From positions 2,542,001 through 2,606,000 of the forward strand of contig NZ_AP017898.1 of assembly GCF_003609835.1 (NCBI RefSeq): DNA of 64,000 nucleotides. Reading direction: 5' to 3'. The stretch is from Sphingopyxis sp. FD7. Its GTDB lineage: Bacteria; Pseudomonadota; Alphaproteobacteria; Sphingomonadales; Sphingomonadaceae. The position numbers were made by a program, and so were the translations under genes. A model generated the notes under the pieces. The model saw only the letters and a list, made by a program, of their open reading frames with translations. It searched no databases and was not told where the DNA came from. Shown in pieces: positions 45,631-54,511 of this stretch; the first letter of the stretch is position 1; each line of letters starts with the position of its first letter.

Positions 45631-46266
45631 ATGACGGCGACGACAACCGGAACACTGGCGCCATCAGGCTGGACCGAGGGCTGGGGACTGTTCTGGACGC
45701 TGACTCTGGCGCTCGCCGCGATGGCGCTCGCCTTCCTCTTCGCCATCGGCTGGGACACCGAGGGCTATCGAATGGTGATTCGCGCCACCGCGCGCACTTC
45801 GCTGGTGCTGTTCCTTGCCGCCTTTGCGGCGTCGGCGGCCTTTAAGCTGTGGCCCGGCCTCTTCACTCGATGGCTCCGTCGAAACCGCCGCCAGCTTGGG
45901 CTTGGCTTCGCTATGTCGCACTTCATCCACGCTCTGGCGATCATCGCGCTGTGGAGATCCGATCCAAGCGTGTTCTGGCTGCTGTCCAACCCCAGATCGA
46001 TCGCCACCGGGGGCGCCGCCTATGTCTTTATCGCGCTCCTCGCCGCTACGTCGTTCGACCGCATGGCCAAGCTACTGGGTTCCAAGTTGTGGTCGCGACT
46101 GCACTGGTGGGGGGCGTGGATCGTTGCGCTCAGCTTCATCTTCACCAACGGCAAGCGCATCCCGGTGAGCGATTGGTACGCGCTACCGGTCGCACTGGTC
46201 GTCGCAGTCATCATATTGCGCGTCAGTGCGGGACGAAAGCAGCGTGGAGCGGCGACGCTGGCCTGA
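45631..46266 (+). CDS. Ferric reductase-like transmembrane protein
   Basis: A 211-residue membrane protein with five or six hydrophobic helices and histidines placed as in ferric reductase/MsrQ-type haem proteins (RRQLGLGFAMSHFIHALAII and SKLWSRLHWWGAWIVALSF). It would bind b-type haem in the inner membrane. No MsrP catalytic partner is present. The ATG follows GGAGGATGTG directly. It is divergent from padR and probably controlled by the palindrome between them. Confidence 0.72.
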   Translation: MTATTTGTLAPSGWTEGWGLFWTLTLALAAMALAFLFAIGWDTEGYRMVIRATARTSLVLFLAAFAASAAFKLWPGLFTRWLRRNRRQLGLGFAMSHFIHALAIIALWRSDPSVFWLLSNPRSIATGGAAYVFIALLAATSFDRMAKLLGSKLWSRLHWWGAWIVALSFIFTNGKRIPVSDWYALPVALVVAVIILRVSAGRKQRGAATLA

Positions 46267-46349
46267 ACGAGGGCGTCAGCGTCCGCGCGCTCGACTTCGC
46301 GGCGGATCGGCGGCAGAATACTCGCCACCCCCGGAACGAGAGGCCGCGC

Positions 46350-47558
46350 ATGACGCTTAACACCACCAGTCCTTGGCCCGCCGAGGCCGAAACCCTGCTC
46401 GACGATCTCGTGACCCTGCGCCGCGCCATCCACCGCGAGCCCGAACTTGGTTTGCAGAACCCGAAAACGCTCGCCAAGATCAAGCAGGCCCTCGCCGGGC
46501 TGCCGCTCGAATTGCGCGAGGGACCGTCGACCACGGGGCTGGTCGCGATCCTGCGCGGCCCCGCCAACGGGCGCACGGTGCTGCTGCGCGGCGACATGGA
46601 CGCGCTGCCGCTGGTCGAGGATACGGGACTCGATTTCGCGTCCGAAACCACCGGCGCGATGCACGCCTGCGGGCACGACACGCATGTCGCGATGCTCGTC
46701 GGCGCGGCGAAATTGCTGTGCGCAGCGCGCGATCGACTGCCCGGAACGGTGATGTTCATGTTCCAGCCGGGCGAGGAAGGGCATCATGGCGCGCGCTTCA
46801 TGCTCGAGGACGGGCTGATCGACCCGCTGCCCGACGCCGCCTTTGCGCTCCACATCATGCCCAACGCGCCGCATGGGATTTTCGCGGGGCGCGCGGGACC
46901 GCTGCTCGCCTCGTCCGATGTCCTCTCGATCACTGTCAAGGGCGCGGGCGGCCATGCGTCGATGCCGCACGATGCGGTCGATCCGATCCCCGTCGCCTGC
47001 GCAATCGTCACCGCGATTCAGACGATGGTGACGCGCAAGGTTTCCGTCTTCGATCCCGCGGTGGTCACGATCGCGAAGATCGCGGCCGGGACGACGAACA
47101 ATATCATTCCCGAAAGCGCCGAGATGCTCGGCACGATCCGCACCCTGTCACCCGAGCGCCGGGCGATGGTCGCGCGCGAGCTGAGGCGCCTCGCCCCCGC
47201 GATCGCCGAGGCGCATGGCTGCACCGCCGAGGTGCATATCGAAGAAGGCTTTCCCGTCACCATCTGCGACAGCCGCGCCGCCGCTTTCGGCCAGCGCGTC
47301 GTCGAGGATGTGTTCGGTGAAGCGGCGTGGCTGACGATGGACAATCCGGTGATGGGCGCCGAGGATTTCGCCTATGTCCTCGAAAAGGTGCCGGGCGCGA
47401 TGTTCTGGCTTGGCGCGAGCCAGGAGGGTAGCGACTGGCGGGCGTGCTGCGGCCTCCACAGCAACCGCATGATACTCGACGAAAAGGTGATGGCGCGCGG
47501 CGCGGCATTGCACGCGGCGCTGGCCGAGCGGTTCCTGAGCGAGGGGTTCGGAACTTAA
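46350..47558 (+). CDS. M20 family amidohydrolase
   Basis: A 402-residue metallohydrolase of the M20D (hippurate hydrolase/IAA-amino-acid hydrolase) type. Metal-site regions are MHACGHDTHVAMLVGAA, FMFQPGEEGHHGARFML, FALHIMPN and NPVMGAEDFAYVL; the dimerisation domain begins ISITVKGAGGHASMPHDAVD-like. It removes acyl groups from amino acids or cuts small amides. It is convergent with the nuclease-like gene with zero spacing (TAA followed by CTA). Confidence 0.92.
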   Translation: MTLNTTSPWPAEAETLLDDLVTLRRAIHREPELGLQNPKTLAKIKQALAGLPLELREGPSTTGLVAILRGPANGRTVLLRGDMDALPLVEDTGLDFASETTGAMHACGHDTHVAMLVGAAKLLCAARDRLPGTVMFMFQPGEEGHHGARFMLEDGLIDPLPDAAFALHIMPNAPHGIFAGRAGPLLASSDVLSITVKGAGGHASMPHDAVDPIPVACAIVTAIQTMVTRKVSVFDPAVVTIAKIAAGTTNNIIPESAEMLGTIRTLSPERRAMVARELRRLAPAIAEAHGCTAEVHIEEGFPVTICDSRAAAFGQRVVEDVFGEAAWLTMDNPVMGAEDFAYVLEKVPGAMFWLGASQEGSDWRACCGLHSNRMILDEKVMARGAALHAALAERFLSEGFGT

Positions 47559-48134
47559 CTATGCAACTTCCACGATCAGACAGCGCGATTCTGGAAGTAG
47601 ACGATCACTACAAATAGGTCCCCAGCAGCTGGCAATGTCATAGATCCCCGCCAGCACAACTCTGGAATCTTTGGCACCTGTGGGCCTTTGAATTGGCCCC
47701 GTCACAGGCAAACCCGCTACCCGGAAATGGTTGTGAATCCAGCTCCCCCGGCCCGAATCACGCCAAAACACATCATCATCCGTAAGCATTAGCGCGACGC
47801 CAGAGTCCGCTTCACCCGCTCGAACAATTGCCTCGACAAACTCTATGTCAGCGCAAAAGGCATACATCGTCTCGGGATGCTGGCCATTCACGGGAACCTT
47901 AAGTTCGACAGCATATCTTTTGCCGTCCATTGTGACGAACAAGTCCAAATTTATCTTCGGCTTGAGCGTAGAGCCATGGAGCCTTGGCACTCGCAGGCAT
48001 TTTTCAAACTCGACCTGAAAACCGGCCTCTCTAAATCCAACGGCCAGTTCCAACTGCAATGAACGCTCGTTGCTTATTGGGCCAACGGCCGCAGGTGGAG
48101 CAACGAGAAACTCTTTGAGCCAGGCTGCAATCAC
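47559..48134 (-). CDS. Low-GC gene, possible PD-(D/E)xK nuclease-like protein
   Basis: A 191-residue cytosolic protein of no recognised family. It starts at GTG 48134, which overlaps the nadB TGA as GTGA, and ends against the M20 gene. Base composition is clearly lower in GC than all neighbours (near half by eye), suggesting recent transfer. It has a nuclease-like pattern: Glu23/Glu29 in an N-terminal helix (NERSLQLELAVGFREAGFQV), Asp64 in NLDLFV and Glu77-Leu-Lys79 in YAVELKVP, as in D-x(12)-ExK cores. The second half has no recognised motif. The match is by pattern only, so nuclease activity is a hypothesis. Confidence 0.7.
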   Translation of the reverse strand: MIAAWLKEFLVAPPAAVGPISNERSLQLELAVGFREAGFQVEFEKCLRVPRLHGSTLKPKINLDLFVTMDGKRYAVELKVPVNGQHPETMYAFCADIEFVEAIVRAGEADSGVALMLTDDDVFWRDSGRGSWIHNHFRVAGLPVTGPIQRPTGAKDSRVVLAGIYDIASCWGPICSDRLLPESRCLIVEVA

Positions 48135-49717
48135 GGCACCAGCACCGTATCGACCGGCTCGGCCAGCATGTCGGGGTAATCGAGCGTATAATGCAGCCCG
48201 CGGCTCTCCTTGCGGTGGAGCGCGCTCCGCACGATCAGCTCCGCGCATTGCAGCAGGTTCCTGAGCTCGATCAGGTCGGTCGTGACCCGGAAATGGCCGT
48301 AATAATCCTCGACCTCGTCGGTCATCATCTTGATGCGATGCTGCGCGCGCTCCAACCTCTTCGTCGTGCGCACGATGCCGACATAGTTCCACATGAAGCG
48401 GCGGATTTCCGTCCAGTTCTGCTTGATGACGACCTCTTCGTCCGAATCGGTGACGCGGCTTTCGTCCCATGCGCGGATCGCGGGCGGCGGTTCGAGCCGG
48501 TCCCAGCGCGCGATGATGTCCTTCGCCGCCGCCTCGCCGAACACGAAACATTCAAGGAGGCTGTTCGACGCGAGGCGGTTCGCGCCGTGCAGCCCGCTTT
48601 CGGTGCATTCGCCCGCCGCATAGAGGCCCGGCAGGTCGGTGCGCCCCGCCAGGTCGATCAGGACGCCGCCGCAGGTATAATGCTGCGCGGGCACCACGGG
48701 GATCGGCTGCTTCGTCATGTCGATGCCGAGGCCGAGCAGCTTTTCATGGATGTTGGGGAAATGCCCGGCGACGAAATCGGGATCCTGATGGCTGATGTCG
48801 AGGTGGACATAGTCGAGCCCGTAACGCTTGATCTGGTCGTCGTTCGCGCGCGCCACCACGTCGCGCGGCGCCAATTCGGCGCGCGGGTCGTAATCGGGCA
48901 TGTAGCGGTGCCCGGTTTCGGGATGCTTCAAAATCCCGCCCTCGCCGCGCACCGCCTCGGTAATCAGGAAATTCTTGACCTCGAGGTTGAAGAGGCAGGT
49001 CGGGTGGAACTGCATCATTTCCATGTTGCTGACGCGCGCGCCCGCGCGCCACGCCATCGCGATGCCGTCGCCCGTCGCGCCCCTGGGCGCGGTCGAGAAT
49101 TGATAGACGCGCCCGGCGCCGCCGCTGGCGAGGATCGTCGCGCGGCCGACATGCGCGTGGACCTCCCCGCTCGCCTCGTCGAGCGCATAGACGCCCCAGA
49201 CGCGTCCCGACCCCGAATAGCGTGTCTCGTGCCGCCCGGTAATGAGGTCGATGCACGCCTGGCCCGGCAACAGGGTGATGTTCGGATGCGCCTCGGCGGT
49301 CTTCAATAGCGCCGCCTGCACCGCCCAGCCGGTCGCGTCGTCGACATGGACGATGCGGCGATGCGAATGGCCGCCCTCGCGCGTCAGGTGCAGCGCGCCT
49401 TCGTCCATGTTGAAGGGCACGCCCATCTCGACGAGCCGCGCGATCGCCTGCGGCGCATTCTCGACGACGAACTCGACCGTCTCGCGCCGGTTGAGCCCGG
49501 CGCCCGCGACCATCGTATCCTCGATATGATTCTCGAACGTGTCGCCCGCGTCGAGCACCGCCGCGATACCGCCCTGCGCCCACGCGGTCGACCCGCCGGT
49601 GAGGTTGCCTTTCGCGAGCACCAGCACCTTGCAGTGGTCGGCAAGGCTGATCGCGGCGGTGAGGCCAGCGGCGCCGGATCCGACGATGATGACATCGTGG
49701 CTATTCTCGGTCGTCAT
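48131..49717 (-). CDS. nadB: L-aspartate oxidase
   Basis: A 528-residue FAD enzyme that oxidises L-aspartate to iminoaspartate, the first step of de novo NAD synthesis. Marks are VIIVGSGAAGLTAAISLADH, GGSTAWAQGGIAAVL, HFDD-like segment HRRIVHVDDATGW, FHPTCLF, RGEGGIL and GLHGANRLASNSLLE. nadA and nadC are not adjacent. ATG 49717 has GAGGTTGCTGG ahead. Its end overlaps the downstream low-GC gene. Confidence 0.95.
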   Translation of the reverse strand: MTTENSHDVIIVGSGAAGLTAAISLADHCKVLVLAKGNLTGGSTAWAQGGIAAVLDAGDTFENHIEDTMVAGAGLNRRETVEFVVENAPQAIARLVEMGVPFNMDEGALHLTREGGHSHRRIVHVDDATGWAVQAALLKTAEAHPNITLLPGQACIDLITGRHETRYSGSGRVWGVYALDEASGEVHAHVGRATILASGGAGRVYQFSTAPRGATGDGIAMAWRAGARVSNMEMMQFHPTCLFNLEVKNFLITEAVRGEGGILKHPETGHRYMPDYDPRAELAPRDVVARANDDQIKRYGLDYVHLDISHQDPDFVAGHFPNIHEKLLGLGIDMTKQPIPVVPAQHYTCGGVLIDLAGRTDLPGLYAAGECTESGLHGANRLASNSLLECFVFGEAAAKDIIARWDRLEPPPAIRAWDESRVTDSDEEVVIKQNWTEIRRFMWNYVGIVRTTKRLERAQHRIKMMTDEVEDYYGHFRVTTDLIELRNLLQCAELIVRSALHRKESRGLHYTLDYPDMLAEPVDTVLVP

Positions 49718-49734
49718 CCAGCAACCTCTATTCC

Positions 49735-49815
49735 CGTTCGTGTCGAGCGAAGTCGAGACACCCATCGCGGCGGCTCAAGGCGGCAGGGCATCTCGACTTC
49801 GCTCGATGCGAACGG
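49735..49815. repeat. Inverted repeat with GTCGAGCGAAGTCGAGA arms
   Basis: CGTTCGTGTCGAGCGAAGTC reads on GAGAC; its complement GCATCTCGACTTCGCTCGAT reads on GCGAACGG. The arms flank about 28 bases. It lies between the ABC ATPase and nadB and seems non-coding. Confidence 0.8.
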
Positions 49816-49825
49816 CAAAAAAGGG

Positions 49826-50749
49826 TCACCCATTGGCCGTGCGCGTCAGATTGAGGAACACATCCTCAAGGTCGGCCTCGCGCGTCGACACGTCGACGAT
49901 CCCATGCCCCATGGCGTTGACCGCGGCGAGCACCTCGCCCGCATTGGTGCGGTCCTTGTTGTAATGGATGGCCAGCCCCCGTTCACCCTCGCGCTCGACC
50001 TTGTCGAAGGCAGCGTGCGACGGCAGTTCGGTCACGTCCGCATCCAGGGTCACCACAACGATCTTCTCGCGCGCCATATCGACCAGCTCGCGCGTCGGCT
50101 TGTTCGCGATCAGCCGACCATGGTTGATGATCGCGATCCGGTCGCACAGCTCCTCGGCCTCTTCCAGATAATGCGTCGTCAGCACCACCGTGACGCCGCG
50201 GTCGTTCAAGGACTGCACATAGCCCCAAAGCTGCTGCCTGAGTTCGATGTCGACCCCCGCGGTCGGCTCGTCGAGGACGATGATCGGCGGCGAATGCACC
50301 ATCGCCTTGGCGACGAGCAGGCGCCGCTTCATGCCCCCCGACAGTGTGCGCGCATAGGCGTCGCGCTTGTCGGACAGATGCACCGCGGCGAGCAGCTCGT
50401 CCGAAATGCGCCTTCCCCTCGGCACGCCATAAAGCCCCGCCTGATTCTCCAGCGTCTCATAGGGCGTGAAGAAAGGATCGAAGACGATCTCCTGCGGGAC
50501 GATGCCAATGGAGTATTTGGCGTTTCTGGGATCGGCGTCGATGTCGAAGCCCCAGATGCTCGCATGGCCGCTGGTCTTGTTGACCAGGCCCGCGAGGATG
50601 TTGATCAGCGTCGACTTGCCCGCGCCATTGGGGCCGAGCAGCCCGAAAATCTCGCCCCGCGGTACGTCGAAACTGACCTTGTCGAGCGCCTGCTTGCCGC
50701 CGGCATAGATTTTGGAGACGGCGTCGATGCGGATCGCGGCTTCGGTCAT
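49826..50749 (-). CDS. ABC transporter ATP-binding protein (YadG/ABC-2 type), no permease nearby
   Basis: A 307-residue ATPase: Walker A GLLGPNGAGKSTLINIL, Q-loop GIVPQE, signature LSGGMKRRLLVAKAM, Walker B IIVLDEPTAGVD and H-loop TTHYLEEAEEL. The C-terminal 85 residues match the tail of ABC-2 type exporter ATPases such as YadG or NatA. These ATPases usually sit next to an ABC-2 permease gene; none is in this window. The start ATG 50749 has GGAAGCGGCC ahead; an upstream ATG is four codons away. Confidence 0.9.
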   Translation of the reverse strand: MTEAAIRIDAVSKIYAGGKQALDKVSFDVPRGEIFGLLGPNGAGKSTLINILAGLVNKTSGHASIWGFDIDADPRNAKYSIGIVPQEIVFDPFFTPYETLENQAGLYGVPRGRRISDELLAAVHLSDKRDAYARTLSGGMKRRLLVAKAMVHSPPIIVLDEPTAGVDIELRQQLWGYVQSLNDRGVTVVLTTHYLEEAEELCDRIAIINHGRLIANKPTRELVDMAREKIVVVTLDADVTELPSHAAFDKVEREGERGLAIHYNKDRTNAGEVLAAVNAMGHGIVDVSTREADLEDVFLNLTRTANG

Positions 50750-50850
50750 GGCCGCTTCCATAGCGGCGCGACCGTGTCGACGAAAGGCGGCATTTGATAC
50801 CGAACTGCCCGTTAACGATAAATTGGAAACTCGCGGCTAGGAGCAGGGCC

Positions 50851-51411
50851 GTGAGGACCAGCCACATCTTTTGCCCGCTGCCGATGCAGCGCGGCCTGAC
50901 CGCCTTTGCGATTCTGATCGCGTCCACCGCCGCACCGCCGGTTGTGGCGCAGACCGATACGCAGGCCGAGGCCGAAGCGATCGTGCTTCGTCCGCTTTCC
51001 TTCTTCAAGGTCAATGACCTCGACTTCGGCGACATCGTCCCGTCGGCGAGTGCGGGCACCGTGCGCATCCACCCCGACGGATCGCGCAGCCGCACCGGCG
51101 GCGTCACGCTGGCGGGCGATGACGGCGAACCAGCGCGCTTTGCCGGGCTCGGCGGTTTCAACCGCCAGGTCAATATCTCGCTGGGATCGAACAGCATCTG
51201 GATCACCGGGCCGGGCACGCGGATGCGCGTCCGCAATTTCGAAATTGGCAGCACCCCGACCGCGATCCTGTCGACCCGGCCGACGCGCTTTCGCATTACT
51301 TCGCCGCTTGGCAACTACAACTTCCCCGTCGGCGCGACGCTCGAGGTCGGGGCGAACCAGGCGCCGGGCGAATATAGCGGCACCTTCTCGATTACGCTCA
51401 ACTATCTTTAG
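50851..51411 (+). CDS. DUF4402 secreted protein, copy 1
   Basis: A 186-residue protein with a signal peptide and a beta-sandwich-like DUF4402 domain: FFKVNDLDFGDIVPSASAGT at the start, GEYSGTFSITLNYL at the end. Proteins of this family resemble pilin or adhesin subunits, without proof of function. GTG 50851 is chosen, with AGGAGCAGGGCC ahead; ATG 50884 would still leave a signal peptide. It ends in a run of eight G downstream. A paralogue lies at 51844. Confidence 0.8.
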   Translation: MRTSHIFCPLPMQRGLTAFAILIASTAAPPVVAQTDTQAEAEAIVLRPLSFFKVNDLDFGDIVPSASAGTVRIHPDGSRSRTGGVTLAGDDGEPARFAGLGGFNRQVNISLGSNSIWITGPGTRMRVRNFEIGSTPTAILSTRPTRFRITSPLGNYNFPVGATLEVGANQAPGEYSGTFSITLNYL

Positions 51412-51549
51412 AGCTTCTGTGGGGGGGGCGACGGCACCGGGGGACCACTGGCACCCGGACGGGGCTTGCACCGGTGCCGTCATAGTCCTCCTCAGGCGAT
51501 GCGCGCACCCGATTGCCCAGCCTTCGCGCGCTTGCTATGGGCGCGGTCG

Positions 51550-51753
51550 ATGACCCAGCCCGCACCCGCACCCGAAACGATCCGCACGTCCAGAACCCGC
51601 ATCGCCTGCGACGGCACCGGCGACGGCCTCGCCGATGCGGCGCTCGGCCATCCACGCGTGTGGCTCGAAATCGACCCCGACACCGGCTTCGTCGATTGCG
51701 GCTATTGCGACCGCCGCTTCATCCTGATCGGCGGCGTCGCCGACCAGGCCTGA
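51550..51753 (+). CDS. Zinc-finger domain (zf-CHCC) protein
   Basis: A 67-residue protein with a C-x-H-x-C-x2-C zinc site (ACDGTG, LGHPRVWL, DCGYCDRRF), the zf-CHCC family that includes mitochondrial complex I subunit NDUFS6. It is a candidate partner of complex I in alphaproteobacteria, like NDUFA12 elsewhere in this window. It sits between two DUF4402 genes in the same direction. Confidence 0.82.
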   Translation: MTQPAPAPETIRTSRTRIACDGTGDGLADAALGHPRVWLEIDPDTGFVDCGYCDRRFILIGGVADQA

Positions 51754-51843
51754 TGCCCCAAGGGTAAACGCCCGCTTTACCAAAGCTGTGCATCGCCGAT
51801 GAACGCGCTGCTGGCATATCTGTGTCAGGCAGGAGCAGAATCG

Positions 51844-52401
51844 GTGGGGATGAAAGGGACCAGGATTTTCGGCAGGGCACGCTGTATCCTGTCTGTCGCC
51901 GTCCTGGCCGCAGCGGGCGCCATGCTGTCCGCTCCGGCAGCTGCGGCGGACGGCAACGCGATCGCCAACGCCGCGGTCGTCCGGCCGAACACGCTCATCA
52001 AGACCGACGATCTCGATTTCGGAACGCTGGTCAGCGGGCCGACGGGCGGCACGGTGACGGTAAGCCCCGTCACCAACGCGCGCACCACTGGCGGCGGCGT
52101 CACGCCGGTCGGCGGCGGCGCGCATCGCGCGACATTTGTGGGGACCGGCGGACGGCTGCTGATCTTCGTATCGGGCAGCACCTCGGTCACGCTGACACGC
52201 GCGGGCGGCGGCGCGGCGCCGATGATCGCCAGCCTCGTCCGCGCCGCGACGACCAGCGGCGGCGGCGTCGCCCTGCTCGGCGCGACCTTGCTGCCCAGCG
52301 GGGTGCAGACCTATTATATCGGCGGAACGCTCACCGTGCCCGCGAACCAGCCGCCGGGCGATTACAGCGGGACCTTCACGCTGACCGTGAATTATCTTTA
52401 G
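51844..52401 (+). CDS. DUF4402 secreted protein, copy 2
   Basis: A 185-residue paralogue of the protein at 50851, with a signal peptide (cleavage near APAAAADG) and the same domain ends (NTLIKTDDLDFGTLVSGPTG and GDYSGTFTLTVNYL). The glycine-rich middle is less conserved. GTG 51844, 8 bases after AGGAGCAG, matches the start arrangement of copy 1; ATG 51850 is the alternative. The two copies probably arose by duplication, with the zinc-finger gene between them. Confidence 0.8.
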   Translation: MGMKGTRIFGRARCILSVAVLAAAGAMLSAPAAAADGNAIANAAVVRPNTLIKTDDLDFGTLVSGPTGGTVTVSPVTNARTTGGGVTPVGGGAHRATFVGTGGRLLIFVSGSTSVTLTRAGGGAAPMIASLVRAATTSGGGVALLGATLLPSGVQTYYIGGTLTVPANQPPGDYSGTFTLTVNYL

Positions 52402-52408
52402 GTCGGAA

Positions 52409-52550
52409 AGCGACCGGAAGCTGCCCTCAACTCTATCGTCATCCCGGCGAAGGCCGGGATCTCACCCAATCGGTTTACCGCACCGACGAGATCCCGGCCT
52501 TCGCCGGGATGACGGATAAGGGAAAGGCCGGAATCCACCCCAAAGCCGCT
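52409..52550. repeat. Long REP-containing element, copy 2
   Basis: It matches the element at 12778-12917 over its whole length, including the loop GGTTTACCGCACCG and the right tail GGATAAGGGAAAGGCCGGAA then TCCACCCCAAAGC, with few substitutions. It directly follows the DUF4402 stop. Confidence 0.88.
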
Positions 52551-52850
52551 ATCCGCCACAAAAAGCTGTCCTACATGGCCCGGCTGCGCCAGCCTTCGTC
52601 CCGGCTCTTTCAAATGTGGACAAAGCGCTCGCCGCCCGGCGTGAAAGCACGCGCATCAATCGCGCGCGACCTGCGCGCCGGGCGCGGCCAATCGGCGGCC
52701 GCACAAGGCTGACCTTTCCTGACCTTTGGACCGATTGCGCCGGGGCCGCGCCGACCGCTCCGCGCTCCGAAGCCGACCTCTTCCCACCACCACCCCCTTC
52801 CACGCCCAACAGCCTTTGCGCCCACGGCCCGACGTCCCTATATCGGTCCG
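52551..52850. other. Intergenic gap before tldD
   Basis: About 300 bases with no gene, repeat or clear promoter seen. Short open frames exist but have no ribosome site or protein-like composition. Confidence 0.4.
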
Positions 52851-54293
52851 ATGACAAGCCCGACCGACCCCCGCCGCTTCCTCTACCGCGCCGATGCGCT
52901 CGACCCCGATCTGGCGCAAAAGCTCGCGCGCGAGGCCTTGGCCAGGGCCGACGATGGCGAGCTTTACCTGCAATATCGCGCGACCGAGAGCTTCGGCTTC
53001 GACGACGGGCGGCTCAAGACCGCCGACTATTCGACCGACGCGGGCTTTGGCCTCCGCGCCGTGTCGGGGGAGATGACGGGCTTCGCCCACGCCAGCGACA
53101 TCAGCGCTGGAGCCATCCGCCGCGCGGCCGAAACGCTTGCCTTGCTCGATCCGGCGAAACAGGCGCCCGCAGGTCCGCCGCCGCGCACCAACCGCCATCT
53201 CTATGACGAGGCGAATCCGCTCGACCTCATCCCCTTCGCGAAGAAGGTCGCGCTGTGCCAGCAGGTCGACGCCGCCGCGCGCGCGCGCGATCCGCGCGTC
53301 GTGCAGGTGTCGGTCGCGCTCGCGGGAAGCTGGTCGGTGGTCGAGATCGTCCGCGCCGACGGTTTCCTCGCGACCGACATCCGACCGCTCGTTCGGCTCA
53401 ACGTCTCGATCGTCGTCGAGGAGAAAGGGCGGCGCGAAAGCGGTTATTTCGGCCTCGGCGGCCGCTACATGTACGACCACCTGTTCGAGGAGGCGCAGTG
53501 GAACCGCGCGATCGACGAGGCGCTCGCCCAAGCGCTTGCCAACCTGCGCGCCGTCGACGCCCCCGCGGGCGAGTTTACCGTGCTGCTTGGCCCCGGCTGG
53601 CCCGGCGTGCTGCTCCACGAAGCGGTGGGTCACGGACTCGAGGGTGATTTCAACCGCAAGGGCACCAGCGCCTTTTCGGGCCGCATCGGGCAGCGCGTTG
53701 CCGCACCCGGCGTCACCGTGGTCGATGACGGCGCGATGGAGAGCCCGATCGGCGGCGGCCGCCGCGGCTCGCTGAGCATCGACGACGAAGGCACGCCGAC
53801 GGGCGAGACCGTGCTGATCGAAGACGGTATCTTGAAAGGCTATATGCAGGACCGGCTCAACGCGCGGCTGATGGGGGTCGAACCCACCGGCAACGGTCGT
53901 CGCGAAAGCTTCGCGCATGCGCCGATGCCGCGCATGACCAACACTTTCATGCGCGGGGGCCAGGACGATCCCGCCGAACTGCTGAGCCGCGTCAGAACCG
54001 GCATCTTCGCCAAGAGCTTCGGCGGCGGACAGGTCGACATCGTGTCGGGCAAGTTCGTCTTTTCCTGCACCGAGGCGTACAAGATCGAGAATGGCAAGCT
54101 GGGCGATCCGATCAAGGGCGCAACATTGATCGGCGACGGGCCGAGCGTGCTCACCAGGGTCACGGGCATCGGCAACGACATGGCGATCGACGAAGGCATC
54201 GGTGTGTGCGGCAAGGCGGGCCAGAGCGTCCCCGCGGGCGTCGGCCAGCCGACCCTGCTGGTCAGCGGACTGACCGTCGGCGGGACGGCCTGA
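52851..54293 (+). CDS. tldD: TldD metalloprotease subunit
   Basis: A 480-residue subunit of the TldD/TldE heterodimeric protease, which trims peptides such as microcin leader sequences and degrades unfolded short peptides. The metal site is HEAVGHGLEGD (His256, Glu257, His261). Further marks are LGGRYMYDHL and the C-terminal GTA end. TldE (PmbA) is not in the window. Confidence 0.94.
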   Translation: MTSPTDPRRFLYRADALDPDLAQKLAREALARADDGELYLQYRATESFGFDDGRLKTADYSTDAGFGLRAVSGEMTGFAHASDISAGAIRRAAETLALLDPAKQAPAGPPPRTNRHLYDEANPLDLIPFAKKVALCQQVDAAARARDPRVVQVSVALAGSWSVVEIVRADGFLATDIRPLVRLNVSIVVEEKGRRESGYFGLGGRYMYDHLFEEAQWNRAIDEALAQALANLRAVDAPAGEFTVLLGPGWPGVLLHEAVGHGLEGDFNRKGTSAFSGRIGQRVAAPGVTVVDDGAMESPIGGGRRGSLSIDDEGTPTGETVLIEDGILKGYMQDRLNARLMGVEPTGNGRRESFAHAPMPRMTNTFMRGGQDDPAELLSRVRTGIFAKSFGGGQVDIVSGKFVFSCTEAYKIENGKLGDPIKGATLIGDGPSVLTRVTGIGNDMAIDEGIGVCGKAGQSVPAGVGQPTLLVSGLTVGGTA

Positions 54294-54299
54294 CAACCG

Positions 54300-54395
54300 C
54301 GTCATTGCGAGGAGCGTAGCGACGAAGCAATCTCCAGCCACCGGCCTTGGATGACGGCGATGGCTGGAGATTGCTTCGCTTTGCTCGCGATGACG
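54300..54395. repeat. Inverted repeat of the GTCATTGCGAGGAGCG family, copy 2
   Basis: The same arms as at 24104: CGTCATTGCGAGGAGCGTAG with GACGAAGCAATCTCCAGCCA, and the complement TGGCTGGAGATTGCTTCGCT ending TCGCGATGACG. It follows the tldD stop by six bases. The rest of the 218-base gap includes GGGGGCACCCCC just before the next ribosome site. Confidence 0.85.
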
Positions 54396-54511
54396 CGCCG
54401 CCTGTGACCACCCTCACTTGGCGTTCGCCCGTTCCGCGCATATAAAAGCCAGACAAGAACAGCTTTCGGTCGCATCATCCGTGGGGGCACCCCCGCAACA
54501 GGGAGGTTTGC

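Noticed and set aside
51421..51428. Phase-variable poly-G tract
   Set aside because: It lies after the DUF4402 stop and before the next gene's ribosome site, so slippage would not change a protein.
52616..52850. Small gene in the gap before tldD
   Set aside because: Its product would be Arg/Pro-rich, without ribosome site, signal or family; it is likely chance.
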